DNA of 37,840 nucleotides. It comes from an uncultured Clostridia bacterium. Its GTDB lineage: Bacteria > Bacillota > Clostridia > Christensenellales > Borkfalkiaceae. A program made the translations under genes and the position numbers. The notes beneath the pieces were generated by a model that was given only the letters and a program-made list of their open reading frames with translations, was not told where the DNA came from and ran no database searches. This document shows positions 24,301-31,911 of the stretch, in pieces (within the stretch, counting starts at the first letter, position 1; every line of letters begins with the position of its first letter). The stretch covers positions 1 to 37,840 of the forward strand of contig CANRHB010000016.1 in assembly GCA_947630325.1 (NCBI GenBank), given 5' to 3'.

Positions 24301-25095
24301 TTCATCCACGCTCGTGATTTCATATTCATCTTTCTGGCCCTGCTCTTCCTTCGGGAGCTCGGAGGACATATCGACCAACAGCACCCAGGTCTCGCCGTCA
24401 TAGCAGTAGATCTGATAGCCCGTTTTGTCGGAGAAATCGCTGTATGTACGCAGATAGAAGTCTCCTTCCCGCGCCTCGCCAAGAACGCTTGCGGGCTCTT
24501 CCTCAGGCTCAATCGTTCCTTTGAACCACAAGGTGCCACGATCCCCTTTCTCGCCGGGATCGCCCTTGTCACCCTTTGCGCCATCCGCGCCGTCTTTGCC
24601 GTCGACGCCGTCTTTTCCGTCTTGTCCGTCGGCACCGTCTGCACCGTCTGCACCATCTTGTCCATCGGCACCGTCTGCACCGTCTGCGCCGTCCTGTCCG
24701 TCAACGCCGTCCTGTCCGTCAACGCCGTCTTTTCCGTCTTTGCCGTCGGCGCCGTCTTGACCGTCCTCGCCGGGATCGCCCTTGTCGCCTTTGTCGCCCT
24801 TGTCGCCTTTTTCCCCCTTCTCGCCGTCCTGTCCGTCGACGCCGTCTTGGCCGTCTGCACCGTCTTTTCCGTCAACGCCGTCCTTGCCGTCCTGTCCGTT
24901 GACGCCGTCTTTTCCATCGACGCCGTCTTTGCCTTGAAGGGACTGCAACCAATCCTGCTCGGTGCCCGTGAAGCCGTTCTTCACCGCGATGTCATACGCG
25001 CTTTCGCCGCGGCACGCCGCAAGCCCGAAGCTCATGGCAAGGCTCATGCCTACCGTTGCTACTGCAACAAGGACTTTCCGCAACTTCTTTTTCAT
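21343..25095 (-). CDS. Collagen-like, beta-helix surface lipoprotein
   Basis: 1250 residues. A lipoprotein signal peptide ends GLAAC (C28). A short linker SAYDIAVKNGFTGTEQDWL, common ahead of bacterial and phage collagen repeats, leads into 44 uninterrupted Gly-X-Y triplets (residues 55-186). They are mostly GKD, GVD, GQD and GAD with only two proline triplets, so the triple helix would be very acidic. Next is a small domain (GDFYLRTYSDFSDKTGYQIYCYDGETWVLL) often found after such repeats. The remaining ~1000 residues are repeats of the GLUG/right-handed beta-helix kind (ITSVDELIEFRDQVNAGNDFAGKTIKLAADISL, then G.VVG...V.G patterns). AAGGAG precedes the ATG. A perfect-consensus promoter with an XRE-type operator in its spacer lies upstream, divergent from an XRE gene. 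Probable role: adhesion or surface structure (inference). Confidence 0.88.
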   Translation of the reverse strand: MKKKLRKVLVAVATVGMSLAMSFGLAACRGESAYDIAVKNGFTGTEQDWLQSLQGKDGVDGKDGVNGQDGKDGVDGKDGADGQDGVDGQDGEKGEKGDKGDKGDKGDPGEDGQDGADGKDGKDGVDGQDGVDGQDGADGADGADGQDGADGADGADGQDGKDGVDGKDGADGAKGDKGDPGEKGDRGTLWFKGTIEPEEEPASVLGEAREGDFYLRTYSDFSDKTGYQIYCYDGETWVLLVDMSSELPKEEQGQKDEYEITSVDELIEFRDQVNAGNDFAGKTIKLAADISLAGVDWEPIGTNEHKFHGTFVGTKPEGGNYVISDLTIDKPEMNSVGFFGYVEYAEIHHLTFTDVNVTGNADVGAVVGTAMNIVEFHDITVTNVKVSGGKSGGIHTGGIAGSLQPDSNFSDGAITGLTVNGHIEVVGVSQVGGAFGSIWNNVNKFPIKGTTVEGDGTSFVKADGTISETTGEHGQVVGGVVGFTNKNGGYMSNLTVKNLTVYGDGALGGVVGRMHVGTKLDGVTMANVVVKCTTEEALIDDSPVNVGGVVGDALSNAAITVNGSQLADVVVKVLFTVKTDGITATNGEYVPSQVLGGRYSASQTGITLTLSGDFSGVTVEARLKDVTYGKTYSGDLYVASVHLYTVADFMNLQEIYANAGWNTCPITGKNKGENILTIELEEDTIYDFSNVEYVPLSVGRAVLNGHNSTLKNITTVEDGESGGVFAYMPDPAINDLILENVTATGSQVGVFGGRMESGSGAGFKNVTLKGDIILNWSDVALGADATAGGIGLLYGVYISGNVGDVTLDCNAVLNLNNIDEYDLTATSTWNDDNYWCGRLFQNYSPANLSGVKTTEKYSLSVNIADGLAIKYTNGVKHKTYAVSNVNGWMTLAEMRTEEKIAVPGEGSVLYIFLENDIDLEGKAYVPMNGYWVNLEGNNKAIENMSVEGANDNGQAGLFYNGNPVISNLTLRNVTVAGSQAGAFVGNAEGSKLTNCKLEGEVNISFAASEETWNSIGFVVGVLSGADVFENVQLAEGTKATLDFGAEFTTQCTQYNNYFLGYTAGGSYTGEVHEAEGVEITVKNMPTGTTLGNSSSVRPTDGMYLDPGVNLTIDGTTSDTTDGKTLINVKHTAFNYFNINEGILSGTITIKNVHFKAVDAGAGYVMTLGFDSTANIIFEDCIFEDMYCAIYCNRNTNGSAKVEIKNCKYVNTTWGYGLSRPEDLNETITVTFQGNSGLDTGKEMEDLTPGD
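24538..24933 (-). repeat. Coding tandem repeats of the Gly-X-Y region
   Basis: 396 bp of 9-bp-based units that encode 44 Gly-X-Y triplets. Near-identical units such as GCCGTCTTGTCCGTC recur many times on the plus strand. In-frame slippage would change triple-helix length without breaking the frame. Confidence 0.85.
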
Positions 25096-25165
25096 CTCTT
25101 TTCTCCTTGAAACAATAGATTTTTCGTCCTATAAATATCGTATTTTTCGGCACGAAATCGAACAC

Positions 25166-25194
25166 ATTATAACACTATAGTTTTGCGTTGTCAA
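25166..25194 (-). promoter_or_regulatory. Promoter of the collagen-like gene
   Basis: TTGACA (25194-25189), 17 bases, TATAAT (25171-25166): perfect consensus. The spacer contains the palindrome ACTATAGT. Confidence 0.85.
25173..25183. promoter_or_regulatory. XRE operator candidate, proximal copy
   Basis: CACTATAGTTT, containing the perfect 8-bp palindrome ACTATAGT, sits in the promoter spacer of the collagen-like gene. An inverted copy lies at 25236-25246. Confidence 0.6.
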
Positions 25195-25235
25195 CACTTT
25201 AGATGAAAAATTTTGGGTTTTTGAGGCTAAAATAT

Positions 25236-25246
25236 AAACTATAGTG
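25236..25246. promoter_or_regulatory. XRE operator candidate, distal copy
   Basis: AAACTATAGTG is the exact inverse of the proximal copy. It lies 18 bases before the XRE start codon, a position suited to autoregulation. Confidence 0.6.
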
Positions 25247-25264
25247 CAAACTTGGGGGTAACTT

Positions 25265-25552
25265 ATGAACGCGAAAGAAGTTGGGGAGCGCATAAAATAT
25301 TTTCGGGAAAAGAAGAACATTTCCAAAAACGCTTTGGCGACCAACGCGGGCGTCTCCCCTACCTATGTCTATCAAGTGGAGCAGGGGATAAAGTGCCCCA
25401 CGGTGGAATATCTCGGATATCTTTGTTGGGGGCTGGGCATCACCTACCTCGAATTTTTTTCTTTTGGCACGGAATCCCACCGTCAGGACAAACTTTCTTA
25501 CCTTACGCCCGAGCAGAAGAAACTTTTGAACGACTTTTTGAACGCCCTGTAA
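25265..25552 (+). CDS. XRE-family transcriptional regulator
   Basis: 95 residues. One N-terminal HTH_3 domain: VGERIKYFREKKNISKNALATNAGVSPTYVYQVEQGIKCPTVEYLGYLCWGLGITYLEFF (residues 6-65). A short C-terminal tail (LSYLTPEQKKLLNDFLNAL) may help dimerise. GGGGGT lies upstream of the ATG. It is divergent from the collagen-like gene; the two inverted ACTATAGT sites between them are the obvious operators. It differs clearly from the XRE protein at 16161. Confidence 0.9.
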   Translation: MNAKEVGERIKYFREKKNISKNALATNAGVSPTYVYQVEQGIKCPTVEYLGYLCWGLGITYLEFFSFGTESHRQDKLSYLTPEQKKLLNDFLNAL

Positions 25553-25560
25553 AAAAACGC

Positions 25561-25589
25561 TTGCAAAAATTTTTGTTTTAGCGTATACT
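25561..25589 (+). promoter_or_regulatory. Promoter of the SRP RNA
   Basis: TTGCAA (25561-25566), 17 bases, TATACT (25584-25589). The predicted start is about 25596. Confidence 0.7.
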
Positions 25590-25595
25590 GTTTTT

Positions 25596-25845
25596 GCTGT
25601 GATAGGCGGGGAGTTAGCGGTGCCCTGTATCTGCAATCCGCTATAGCAGAGCCGAACGCTTTTCTCGGTGCAGTTTATGGAAGGCTGCGCGCGATAAGGA
25701 ATGTTGATAACAAGGTCTTATGCAACGTGCGTCCGCGAACCGTGTCAGGGTAGGGATACAGCAGCGCTAAACGGAGCCGCGCGTGTGCCATGAGGTAGCT
25801 TTGTCGGAGTCACCTGTCGCGTTCCCGCTTCGGTAAATTGCAACA
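25596..25845 (+). ncRNA. ffs: Signal recognition particle RNA, large bacterial type with Alu domain
   Basis: The 5' part GGCGGGGAGTTAGCGGTGCC...CTGCAATCCGCTATAGCAGAGCC is the Alu-domain signature of Gram-positive SRP RNAs. The S domain has helix 8 at 25744-25770: TCAGG, stem GTA/TAC with a GGGA tetraloop (25753-25756), then AGCAGC. This is the asymmetric-loop binding site for Ffh. The 3' TTCCCGC pairs with the 5' GCGGGGA. The ends are estimates (start from the promoter, end from pairing). It guides the membrane targeting of secreted and membrane proteins. Confidence 0.9.
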
Positions 25846-25875
25846 AAAAAAGCCCTCACAGTTTTTTTGGTTTTT

Positions 25876-25908
25876 CCCCTCTCCGCGCCCCTTGCGGAGG
25901 GGGTTTTG
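25876..25908 (+). terminator. Terminator after SRP RNA
   Basis: CCCCTCTCCGC / GCGGAGGGGG stem followed by TTTTG. An A7...T7 pair just upstream (25844-25868) may be an earlier stop signal. Bases 25909-26009 show nothing else. Confidence 0.65.
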
Positions 25909-26009
25909 TGATAAATTGAAACTCTTAAAATCTATTTAACAGATCGCAGTTAAATTGTACGCGCGCGACCTATTTTCACTATTTTTCAGAAAAACTTCTC
26001 CCGCTTTCC

Positions 26010-26038
26010 TTGACCGAATATCAAACGTATGCTATAAT
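26010..26038 (+). promoter_or_regulatory. Promoter of the CxxC-repeat/LRR lipoprotein gene
   Basis: TTGACC (26010-26015), 17 bases, TATAAT (26033-26038) with an extended -10 TGC just before it. Confidence 0.75.
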
Positions 26039-26084
26039 TCAAACGCGATCATCGCGCTTTGAAATTTACGTATAGGAGAGTATT

Positions 26085-29000
26085 ATGAAAAAACTTTTTA
26101 CGGCTCTTCTCGTACTGCTTGCGGCGGCGTGCGGAATGCTCGGGCTTGCCGCCTGCGACCAAGGACCCGACACCCCTGTTGACCCCAACCCGCCCGTTGT
26201 GGAACATGTGCACGAATGGGGCGATTGGGAATCGGACGGCAAGGGCAACCATACCCGCACCTGCAAGCTCGACGCATCGCACGTGGAAACGGAGAAGTGC
26301 GCCGAAAAATACGGCGCGCCCGACGTTACGCCCGCGACCTGCAGCGAAGAGGGCGAGGAGAAATACACCTGCTCGGTGTGCGGCTATACCGAGACGAAAA
26401 CTTTGGAGAAAGTTCCGCACACTCCTTTTGAGACTGTGGCGGAGGCTCCCACCTGCGAGAAGGACGGCATGTCCGCGGGCACCTATTGCTCTGTGTGCAA
26501 AGTGGAACTCGAAGAGCCCAAGGTCCTGCCCAAGCTCGAGCACGACTATCCCGATACATGGACGAACGGCGAGGACGGCACCCACTACCGCGTGTGCGCC
26601 AACGATCCCACCCATGTCGAGACGAAAAAGTGCAATTACTCGCAGGAGGTCGTAACCAAGCCCACCTGCGTGGCGCAGGGCTACACCACCCACACCTGTA
26701 CCGACTGCGGCGCGACCAAAACCGATACCTATGTAAACGCGCTCGAGCATAATTTCGAGGACGCGGAATATCGATCTGACCACAGCGGCAAGCACTACCG
26801 CGAGTGCACGCGCGAGGGTTGTACGGAAGTGGAGGAAGGCACGTGCTCCGATTTCGAGGAAAAGACCACGAAAGCGACCTGCGACGCGGACGGTTTGCTC
26901 CAACAGACCTGCCGCCAATGCGGATACGTGATCGAGACGGTCAAGGAGAACAAGACGGGGCACAACTGGGGGAATTACACCCAAAATGCCGACAAAACGA
27001 CGCACACGGGGCATTGCCTCAATCCCGATTGCGACGCGACGGACACCCAAACCTGCGTATTCTCGGTGGGGAGCGTGACCGCCGCCACCTGCACGAAAGA
27101 GGGCTCCGAGATCGAAGTCTGCGCCGTCTGCAGCGGCAAGATCACAAAGACGCTCCCCGCCCTCGGCCATGCTTACGGCAGTTGGGAATCGGACAAAAAC
27201 GGCTCCCACGTCAAAACCTGCAACCGTAATTGCAAGGAGGAGAATGCGACCGTCACCGAAAAATGCGAACTCGTGGAGGGCGCAAGCGTTAAGAATTCCT
27301 GCACGGGAGCGGGCTCCACTGCCGAAAAACTCTGCCCCGAATGCGGCTATACCGAGAGCGGCACGGTGATCCCCGCGCTCGGGCACAAGTGGGAGAACAC
27401 CGAAAACCCCGAAGGCTGGGTCTCGATCGCGGGCGACAAGCATGAGCGCGTCTGCTCCGTCTGCAAATTCAAAGAGACGGCGGATTGCAATTACACTCTC
27501 GAAGAAACGCCCGCAAAGTGCGACGTGAACGGCTTAAAGGTAAAGACCTGCCCCACCTGCCAACATACCGAACGGGAGATCCTGCCCCAGCTCGGGCACG
27601 TGCTCGACAAATACACCTTCACGACGGAGACGGAGAACGAAACGATCGAACGCCACTTCCACACGGGGCACTGCTCCCGTTGCAATCAAAATGTGGAAGA
27701 GGCGTGCAAACTCGAAAAAACCGCGTCGACCGCCGCTTCCTGCACCGAGGACGGCACCGAGACTTACACCTGCATCCGTTGCTCCCATATGCACACCTAC
27801 ATCTCCGAGGAGGCGAAGGAGCATTCCTCCACGGGTAGTTATACGTTCAACGCCGGGGAGCATACCCACTCGAGCGTCTGCAGAAGTTGCGGCGAGACGA
27901 TAGAAACAACTCCCTGCACCGCCGACCCCCAAAAAACCAAGACGCAAAAGCAAACTTGTATTGTCGGCGGATACACCGAACATACCTGCTCCGTTTGCGG
28001 CAACACCTGGAAAGAGAATGTGACCACTGCGCTCGGGCATGATTATCAAGTCTCTCCCAATAGCTACAACAAGCAATACAACCAACATTATGTAAAATGT
28101 TCCCGTCCCGGTTGCCTTGCGAACAAACCCGAAAGTTGCACTTACGAGCAGGAAACTGTCAACCCCACCTGCACTGACCAAGGCTATACGCGGACGTACT
28201 GCACCGCTTGCGGCGGGGAAAAGGAGGCAAGAACGGTCGTTCCCGCGAACGGACACACCATCGTTTGGAAATATACGGGCGACGACAACAACACGCACAC
28301 CCATGTCAAGACTTGCGCAAACTGCGATCTGCATGAAGTGGGAACTTGCAACTTAAAACCCGTCAATACGATGGCGACCTGCACGGAACCCGGCGACAAC
28401 GACCAGCAGTGCACGATTTGCGGGCATATCATTTCGGTAGAAGATTCGGGTCCGCTCGAGCACGACTACATCTATACCCATGTCAGCGGAAACCTGCACA
28501 TGATCACCTGCTCCCGTTGCGATTACAAAGAGAGCGGCACCTGCGATCTCGATACCTCCTTCGAAAAGGGGACCTGCATCACGCCCACCGTGGAGAAAAC
28601 GACCTGCAAACTTTGCAAATTCGAAACGAAAAAGGAGACGAATGCGCTCGGCCATCAATGGGGAGCGTGGGAGATCCTCGAGGGCGGTTTCCACAAACGC
28701 ACCTGCCAGAACCCCGATTGCAAGGCGGTGGAAGAGACGGCGCACGATTACAGCGCGGCAAGCACCTGTCCCTGCGGCGAGGACGCACTCCTGTATGAAA
28801 AGATCGGCGAGAGCGGCTATCGCGTCGTGAAATGCGACAGCAAACTCGCCAATACAAAACTCCTCATCATTCCCGCGGTCCATCTCGGCCTGCCCGTCAC
28901 GGAAATCGGCGAAATGGCGTTCTTCTCCGCCAAAAAAGCGGAAAGAGTCATCCTTCCCGCTTCGGTCACCAAGATCGGCAAATATGCGTTCTATTGCCTC

Positions 29001-30299
29001 ACCGAGCTGAAGACCGTCGAGATCGGGGAATATGTCGGAGCCGAGTTCAAAACGGACAAGGCCTCCGAACTTACCTCGGTCGGAGAATATGCGTTTTACA
29101 ACGACAAGAACCTGACGACCTTTGCCCTTCCCGACAGTCTTGCGGCCGTGGAGCAATATTCGTTCGCCGAGTGCCCCGCATTCACCTTCACCGCACCGAA
29201 GAATTTGACGACGATCGGCAAGTCCGCATTCCACAACACCAAGACAGTCAACGATGCCGAAAAGAGCACAACGGGCGACGCGCTCTATCTCGGGCAACAC
29301 CTCTATCGCGTGCGAGACAACCATGAGGGCAAATTTACGATCGCAAACGGGACCGTCTCCGTCGCGGCCGAAGCGTTTATGGATTGCGCCAAAATGACGG
29401 AAGTGTTCATCCCCGCGTCGGTCACGACATTCGACCGCGACGCATTCAAGGGTTGCACGGGACTGCAATCGGCCGAATTTGCGGGATCGCTTGAAGCATG
29501 GTTCAACATCGTCTTTGAAAACGACGAGGCAAGTCCCCTCCACTATGCGTCGTTTTTCAAGATCGATGGGCTCGACAGCGCCTCCGTTTCGATCCCCGAA
29601 GGCGAAACGTATATCCCCGCAGGCACCTTCCGCGGCTTGAAGATCACGTCGATCGCCATCCCCGCCTCTGTCACAAAGATCGGCGCATACGCCTTCTATG
29701 GCTGTTCCTCCCTTGCCGAGATCACGATCGCCGAGGGAAGCAACCTCTCCTACATCGGCGAAAACGCCTTTGCTGGCACGGCTTATTACAAGAATAAGGA
29801 CAAGTGGGACGAGAAAGGTCTCCTCTATATCGGCCATCACCTCATCAAGGCGAATTCGGGCGAGAATATGGAGAGCGGATCCGCCGCTCCCGCCGAAGAT
29901 GGGAAACTCCCCACCGTCGACGAGGCGACAAAGGTCCCCTATGGCGTTGCAGTCTCAAGCGGCGAAATCGTTCTCGACGAGGCGACCGTCACCATCAGCT
30001 CCCGTGCGTTTGAGAACTGCAAAGAGCTCACGCAGATCACGATCGGCGCGAAGGTCGATTTCATCGGCAAACTCGCTTTCAACGGCTGTAACGGCCTGCA
30101 GAAAGCCATCATCAAGGGGTCGACCTCCTTCCTCGCATGGCAGCTTCGTCCCGGCTCCACCGACCACTTCCTCGGGCGCGGCGTCGCTCCCACAAAGGAC
30201 ACCGAAGAATCTCAGAGAAACGCGGCATGGTATCTCCGCGTCAGCTACCTCGGAGAATGGACGCGCTACAAAACGGCAAGCGCAACGGCTTCCGATTAA
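26085..30299 (+). CDS. Giant Cys-rich repeat and BspA-type LRR lipoprotein
   Basis: 1404 residues. A lipoprotein signal peptide ends GLAAC (C24). Residues ~38-900 are tandem repeats of about 45-60 residues with the pattern H.W..W...G.H...C......C......ATC...G.....C..CG.......LGH. I count 17 CxxC pairs (CSVCGY, CTDCGA, CRQCGY, CPECGY and others), each like half of a zinc ribbon. Residues ~935-1404 are BspA/LRR_5 repeats (LPASVTKIGKYAFYCLTELKTVEIG, IPASVTKIGAYAFYGCSSLAEITIA). Proteins with such repeats are common on the surface of gut Clostridia; the repeats' ligand is unknown. The Cys pairs could bind Zn or form disulfides outside the cell. AGGAG lies 8 bases before the ATG. It has its own strong promoter and terminator. 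It is not a DNA-binding protein, since it is exported. Confidence 0.88.
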   Translation: MKKLFTALLVLLAAACGMLGLAACDQGPDTPVDPNPPVVEHVHEWGDWESDGKGNHTRTCKLDASHVETEKCAEKYGAPDVTPATCSEEGEEKYTCSVCGYTETKTLEKVPHTPFETVAEAPTCEKDGMSAGTYCSVCKVELEEPKVLPKLEHDYPDTWTNGEDGTHYRVCANDPTHVETKKCNYSQEVVTKPTCVAQGYTTHTCTDCGATKTDTYVNALEHNFEDAEYRSDHSGKHYRECTREGCTEVEEGTCSDFEEKTTKATCDADGLLQQTCRQCGYVIETVKENKTGHNWGNYTQNADKTTHTGHCLNPDCDATDTQTCVFSVGSVTAATCTKEGSEIEVCAVCSGKITKTLPALGHAYGSWESDKNGSHVKTCNRNCKEENATVTEKCELVEGASVKNSCTGAGSTAEKLCPECGYTESGTVIPALGHKWENTENPEGWVSIAGDKHERVCSVCKFKETADCNYTLEETPAKCDVNGLKVKTCPTCQHTEREILPQLGHVLDKYTFTTETENETIERHFHTGHCSRCNQNVEEACKLEKTASTAASCTEDGTETYTCIRCSHMHTYISEEAKEHSSTGSYTFNAGEHTHSSVCRSCGETIETTPCTADPQKTKTQKQTCIVGGYTEHTCSVCGNTWKENVTTALGHDYQVSPNSYNKQYNQHYVKCSRPGCLANKPESCTYEQETVNPTCTDQGYTRTYCTACGGEKEARTVVPANGHTIVWKYTGDDNNTHTHVKTCANCDLHEVGTCNLKPVNTMATCTEPGDNDQQCTICGHIISVEDSGPLEHDYIYTHVSGNLHMITCSRCDYKESGTCDLDTSFEKGTCITPTVEKTTCKLCKFETKKETNALGHQWGAWEILEGGFHKRTCQNPDCKAVEETAHDYSAASTCPCGEDALLYEKIGESGYRVVKCDSKLANTKLLIIPAVHLGLPVTEIGEMAFFSAKKAERVILPASVTKIGKYAFYCLTELKTVEIGEYVGAEFKTDKASELTSVGEYAFYNDKNLTTFALPDSLAAVEQYSFAECPAFTFTAPKNLTTIGKSAFHNTKTVNDAEKSTTGDALYLGQHLYRVRDNHEGKFTIANGTVSVAAEAFMDCAKMTEVFIPASVTTFDRDAFKGCTGLQSAEFAGSLEAWFNIVFENDEASPLHYASFFKIDGLDSASVSIPEGETYIPAGTFRGLKITSIAIPASVTKIGAYAFYGCSSLAEITIAEGSNLSYIGENAFAGTAYYKNKDKWDEKGLLYIGHHLIKANSGENMESGSAAPAEDGKLPTVDEATKVPYGVAVSSGEIVLDEATVTISSRAFENCKELTQITIGAKVDFIGKLAFNGCNGLQKAIIKGSTSFLAWQLRPGSTDHFLGRGVAPTKDTEESQRNAAWYLRVSYLGEWTRYKTASATASD

Positions 30300-30312
30300 A
30301 CATCAAACAAAA

Positions 30313-30352
30313 AAACCCGTCCGCCTCGTTTTGAGGCGGACGGGTTTTTTAT
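30313..30352. terminator. Bidirectional terminator between the LRR gene and the M18 gene
   Basis: AACCCGTCCGCCTC-GTTTT-GAGGCGGACGGGTT, a 14-bp stem with an A-run before and T-run after. Confidence 0.92.
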
Positions 30353-30357
30353 TTCGG

Positions 30358-31758
30358 TTATTTCATGAATGCGAGGAACGCTTTGTAGTTGCTGTAAACG
30401 TCCGCTTTGGACACGAGTTCCCAAGGCGCGTGCATGGAGATGACGGGCACGCCCAAATCGACGGTGTCGATGTTGAGTTGCGCCACGAACTTGGCGACCG
30501 TTCCGCCGCCGCCGACGTCCACTTTGCCGAGTTCCGCCGTCTGCCAGACAACGCCGCCTTCCGCAAACATCTTGCGCACTTCGCCCACGAATTCGGCGTT
30601 GGCGTCGTTACTGCCGCTCTTGCCCCGCGCGCCCGTGAACTTGCACATCGCCGTCCCGCAGGAGAGGATCGCCGAATTCATCTTTTCGTACACGCCCGCA
30701 AAATTGGGGTCGTATGCCGCCGTCACGTCCGAAGAGAGGCACTTGCTCGCCGCCCGCACCTTGCGGAAATTCGCGCCGAGCGAGAGAGAAATTTCCTCCA
30801 TGAGGTCCTCGTACACCTTGCATTGGATGCCCGTGGTGCCCTCGCTGCCGATCTCCTCCTTGTCGACGAGCATGGCAAGCACGGTGTGCTCCGTCTCGTT
30901 CCAAACGACTGCGGTGAGTGCGGGATAGGCGCACACTCTGTCGTCGTGACCGTATGCGCCGATGAGCGCGCGGTCGAACCCGATGTCGCGCGCCCCGTAA
31001 GCGGGAACGGCGGAGAGTTCGGCAGAGAGAAGGTCCTCTTCGCACACGCCGTACTTTTCATGCAGAACGGAGAGCACGGAGAGTTTGATCTTTTCGGAGA
31101 CCTCCTTGTCGCCGTAAGGAAGCCCGCCCACGACCACGTTGAGCTGTTCGCCGTCGATGAGTTTATTTGCGCTTCCGCTCATCTGTTCGCCGCCGAGGTG
31201 GGGAAGAAGATCGTTGATATAGAACACGGGATCGGCGGGGTCCTCTCCGACGCGCACGGTGACTTTCTCGCCGTTTTTGAGCACGACAACGCCATGGAGC
31301 GCAAGCGGGATCGCCGTCCATTGATACTTTTTGATGCCGCCATAGTAATGGGTCTTGAAGAACGCCATGCCGCTGTCCTCATAGAGCGGATTCTGCTTGA
31401 TGTCGATGCGGGGCGCGTCGATGTGGGAGGCGATGATGCGCATTCCGTCCTCCTCCAGATTCTTGACGCCCACGCGGAACACCACCACGGACTTGCCGCG
31501 GTTGATGAAATATTTTTTGTCGCCCGCATGGAGTTTGTCTCCGAAACGGTATTCGGTGAACCCATGGCTTTTTGCCGTCTCCACTGCGAAATCGCACGCC
31601 TCGCGCTCCGTCTTTGCGGCGTCGAGGAAGGCTTTGTATCCCTCCGCATAGCCGAAGATGGCCTTGCGCTCGGCCTCGTCCGCGGCCTCATAATAATTTT
31701 GTTTCTTATAGGCAAGCTGTTCCATCAGCTCCTGCCCCTTGCTCTTTTTCTCAGACAT
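30358..31758 (-). CDS. M18 family aminopeptidase
   Basis: 466 residues, full length. M18 blocks: ASHIDAPRIDIKQ, GHDDRVCAYPAL, VDKEEIGSEGTTG (catalytic Glu pair), SSDVTAAYDPNF, GSNDANAEF and the C-terminal ISMHAPWELVSKADVY. It is a di-zinc cytosolic exopeptidase that removes N-terminal residues, often acidic ones, from peptides; the family forms large tetrahedral dodecamers. GGAGG lies just before the ATG. It is monocistronic with an extended -10 promoter (31791-31819) and is divergent from the nucleotidase gene. Confidence 0.95.
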   Translation of the reverse strand: MSEKKSKGQELMEQLAYKKQNYYEAADEAERKAIFGYAEGYKAFLDAAKTEREACDFAVETAKSHGFTEYRFGDKLHAGDKKYFINRGKSVVVFRVGVKNLEEDGMRIIASHIDAPRIDIKQNPLYEDSGMAFFKTHYYGGIKKYQWTAIPLALHGVVVLKNGEKVTVRVGEDPADPVFYINDLLPHLGGEQMSGSANKLIDGEQLNVVVGGLPYGDKEVSEKIKLSVLSVLHEKYGVCEEDLLSAELSAVPAYGARDIGFDRALIGAYGHDDRVCAYPALTAVVWNETEHTVLAMLVDKEEIGSEGTTGIQCKVYEDLMEEISLSLGANFRKVRAASKCLSSDVTAAYDPNFAGVYEKMNSAILSCGTAMCKFTGARGKSGSNDANAEFVGEVRKMFAEGGVVWQTAELGKVDVGGGGTVAKFVAQLNIDTVDLGVPVISMHAPWELVSKADVYSNYKAFLAFMK

Positions 31759-31790
31759 ACCGTCCTCCGTTTTTTGATTTTTTCCACATC

Positions 31791-31819
31791 ATTATATCAC
31801 CCCCGCGCCAAAAAGGCAA
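31791..31819 (-). promoter_or_regulatory. Promoter of the M18 aminopeptidase gene
   Basis: TTGCCT (31819-31814), 17 bases, TATAAT (31796-31791) with TGA before it (extended -10). Confidence 0.7.
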
Positions 31820-31849
31820 TGAAAATCACCGAACTATCCCCTCATGCGC

Positions 31850-31878
31850 TTGCAATTTCCGCAAACACGTGCTAAAAT
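31850..31878 (+). promoter_or_regulatory. Promoter of the nucleotidase gene
   Basis: TTGCAA (31850-31855), 17 bases, TAAAAT (31873-31878), back to back with the M18 promoter. Confidence 0.65.
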
Positions 31879-31911
31879 AATGAAAAAATTGATGAATACA
31901 GAGGTAGAAAC

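Noticed and set aside
24538..24933. Minisatellite or CRISPR-like repeat array
   Set aside because: The repeats are the coding sequence of 44 Gly-X-Y triplets in a continuous frame.
26200..28800. Zinc-ribbon DNA-binding or ribosomal-type protein
   Set aside because: The CxxC repeats follow a lipoprotein signal peptide and precede surface-type LRRs, so the protein is exported.
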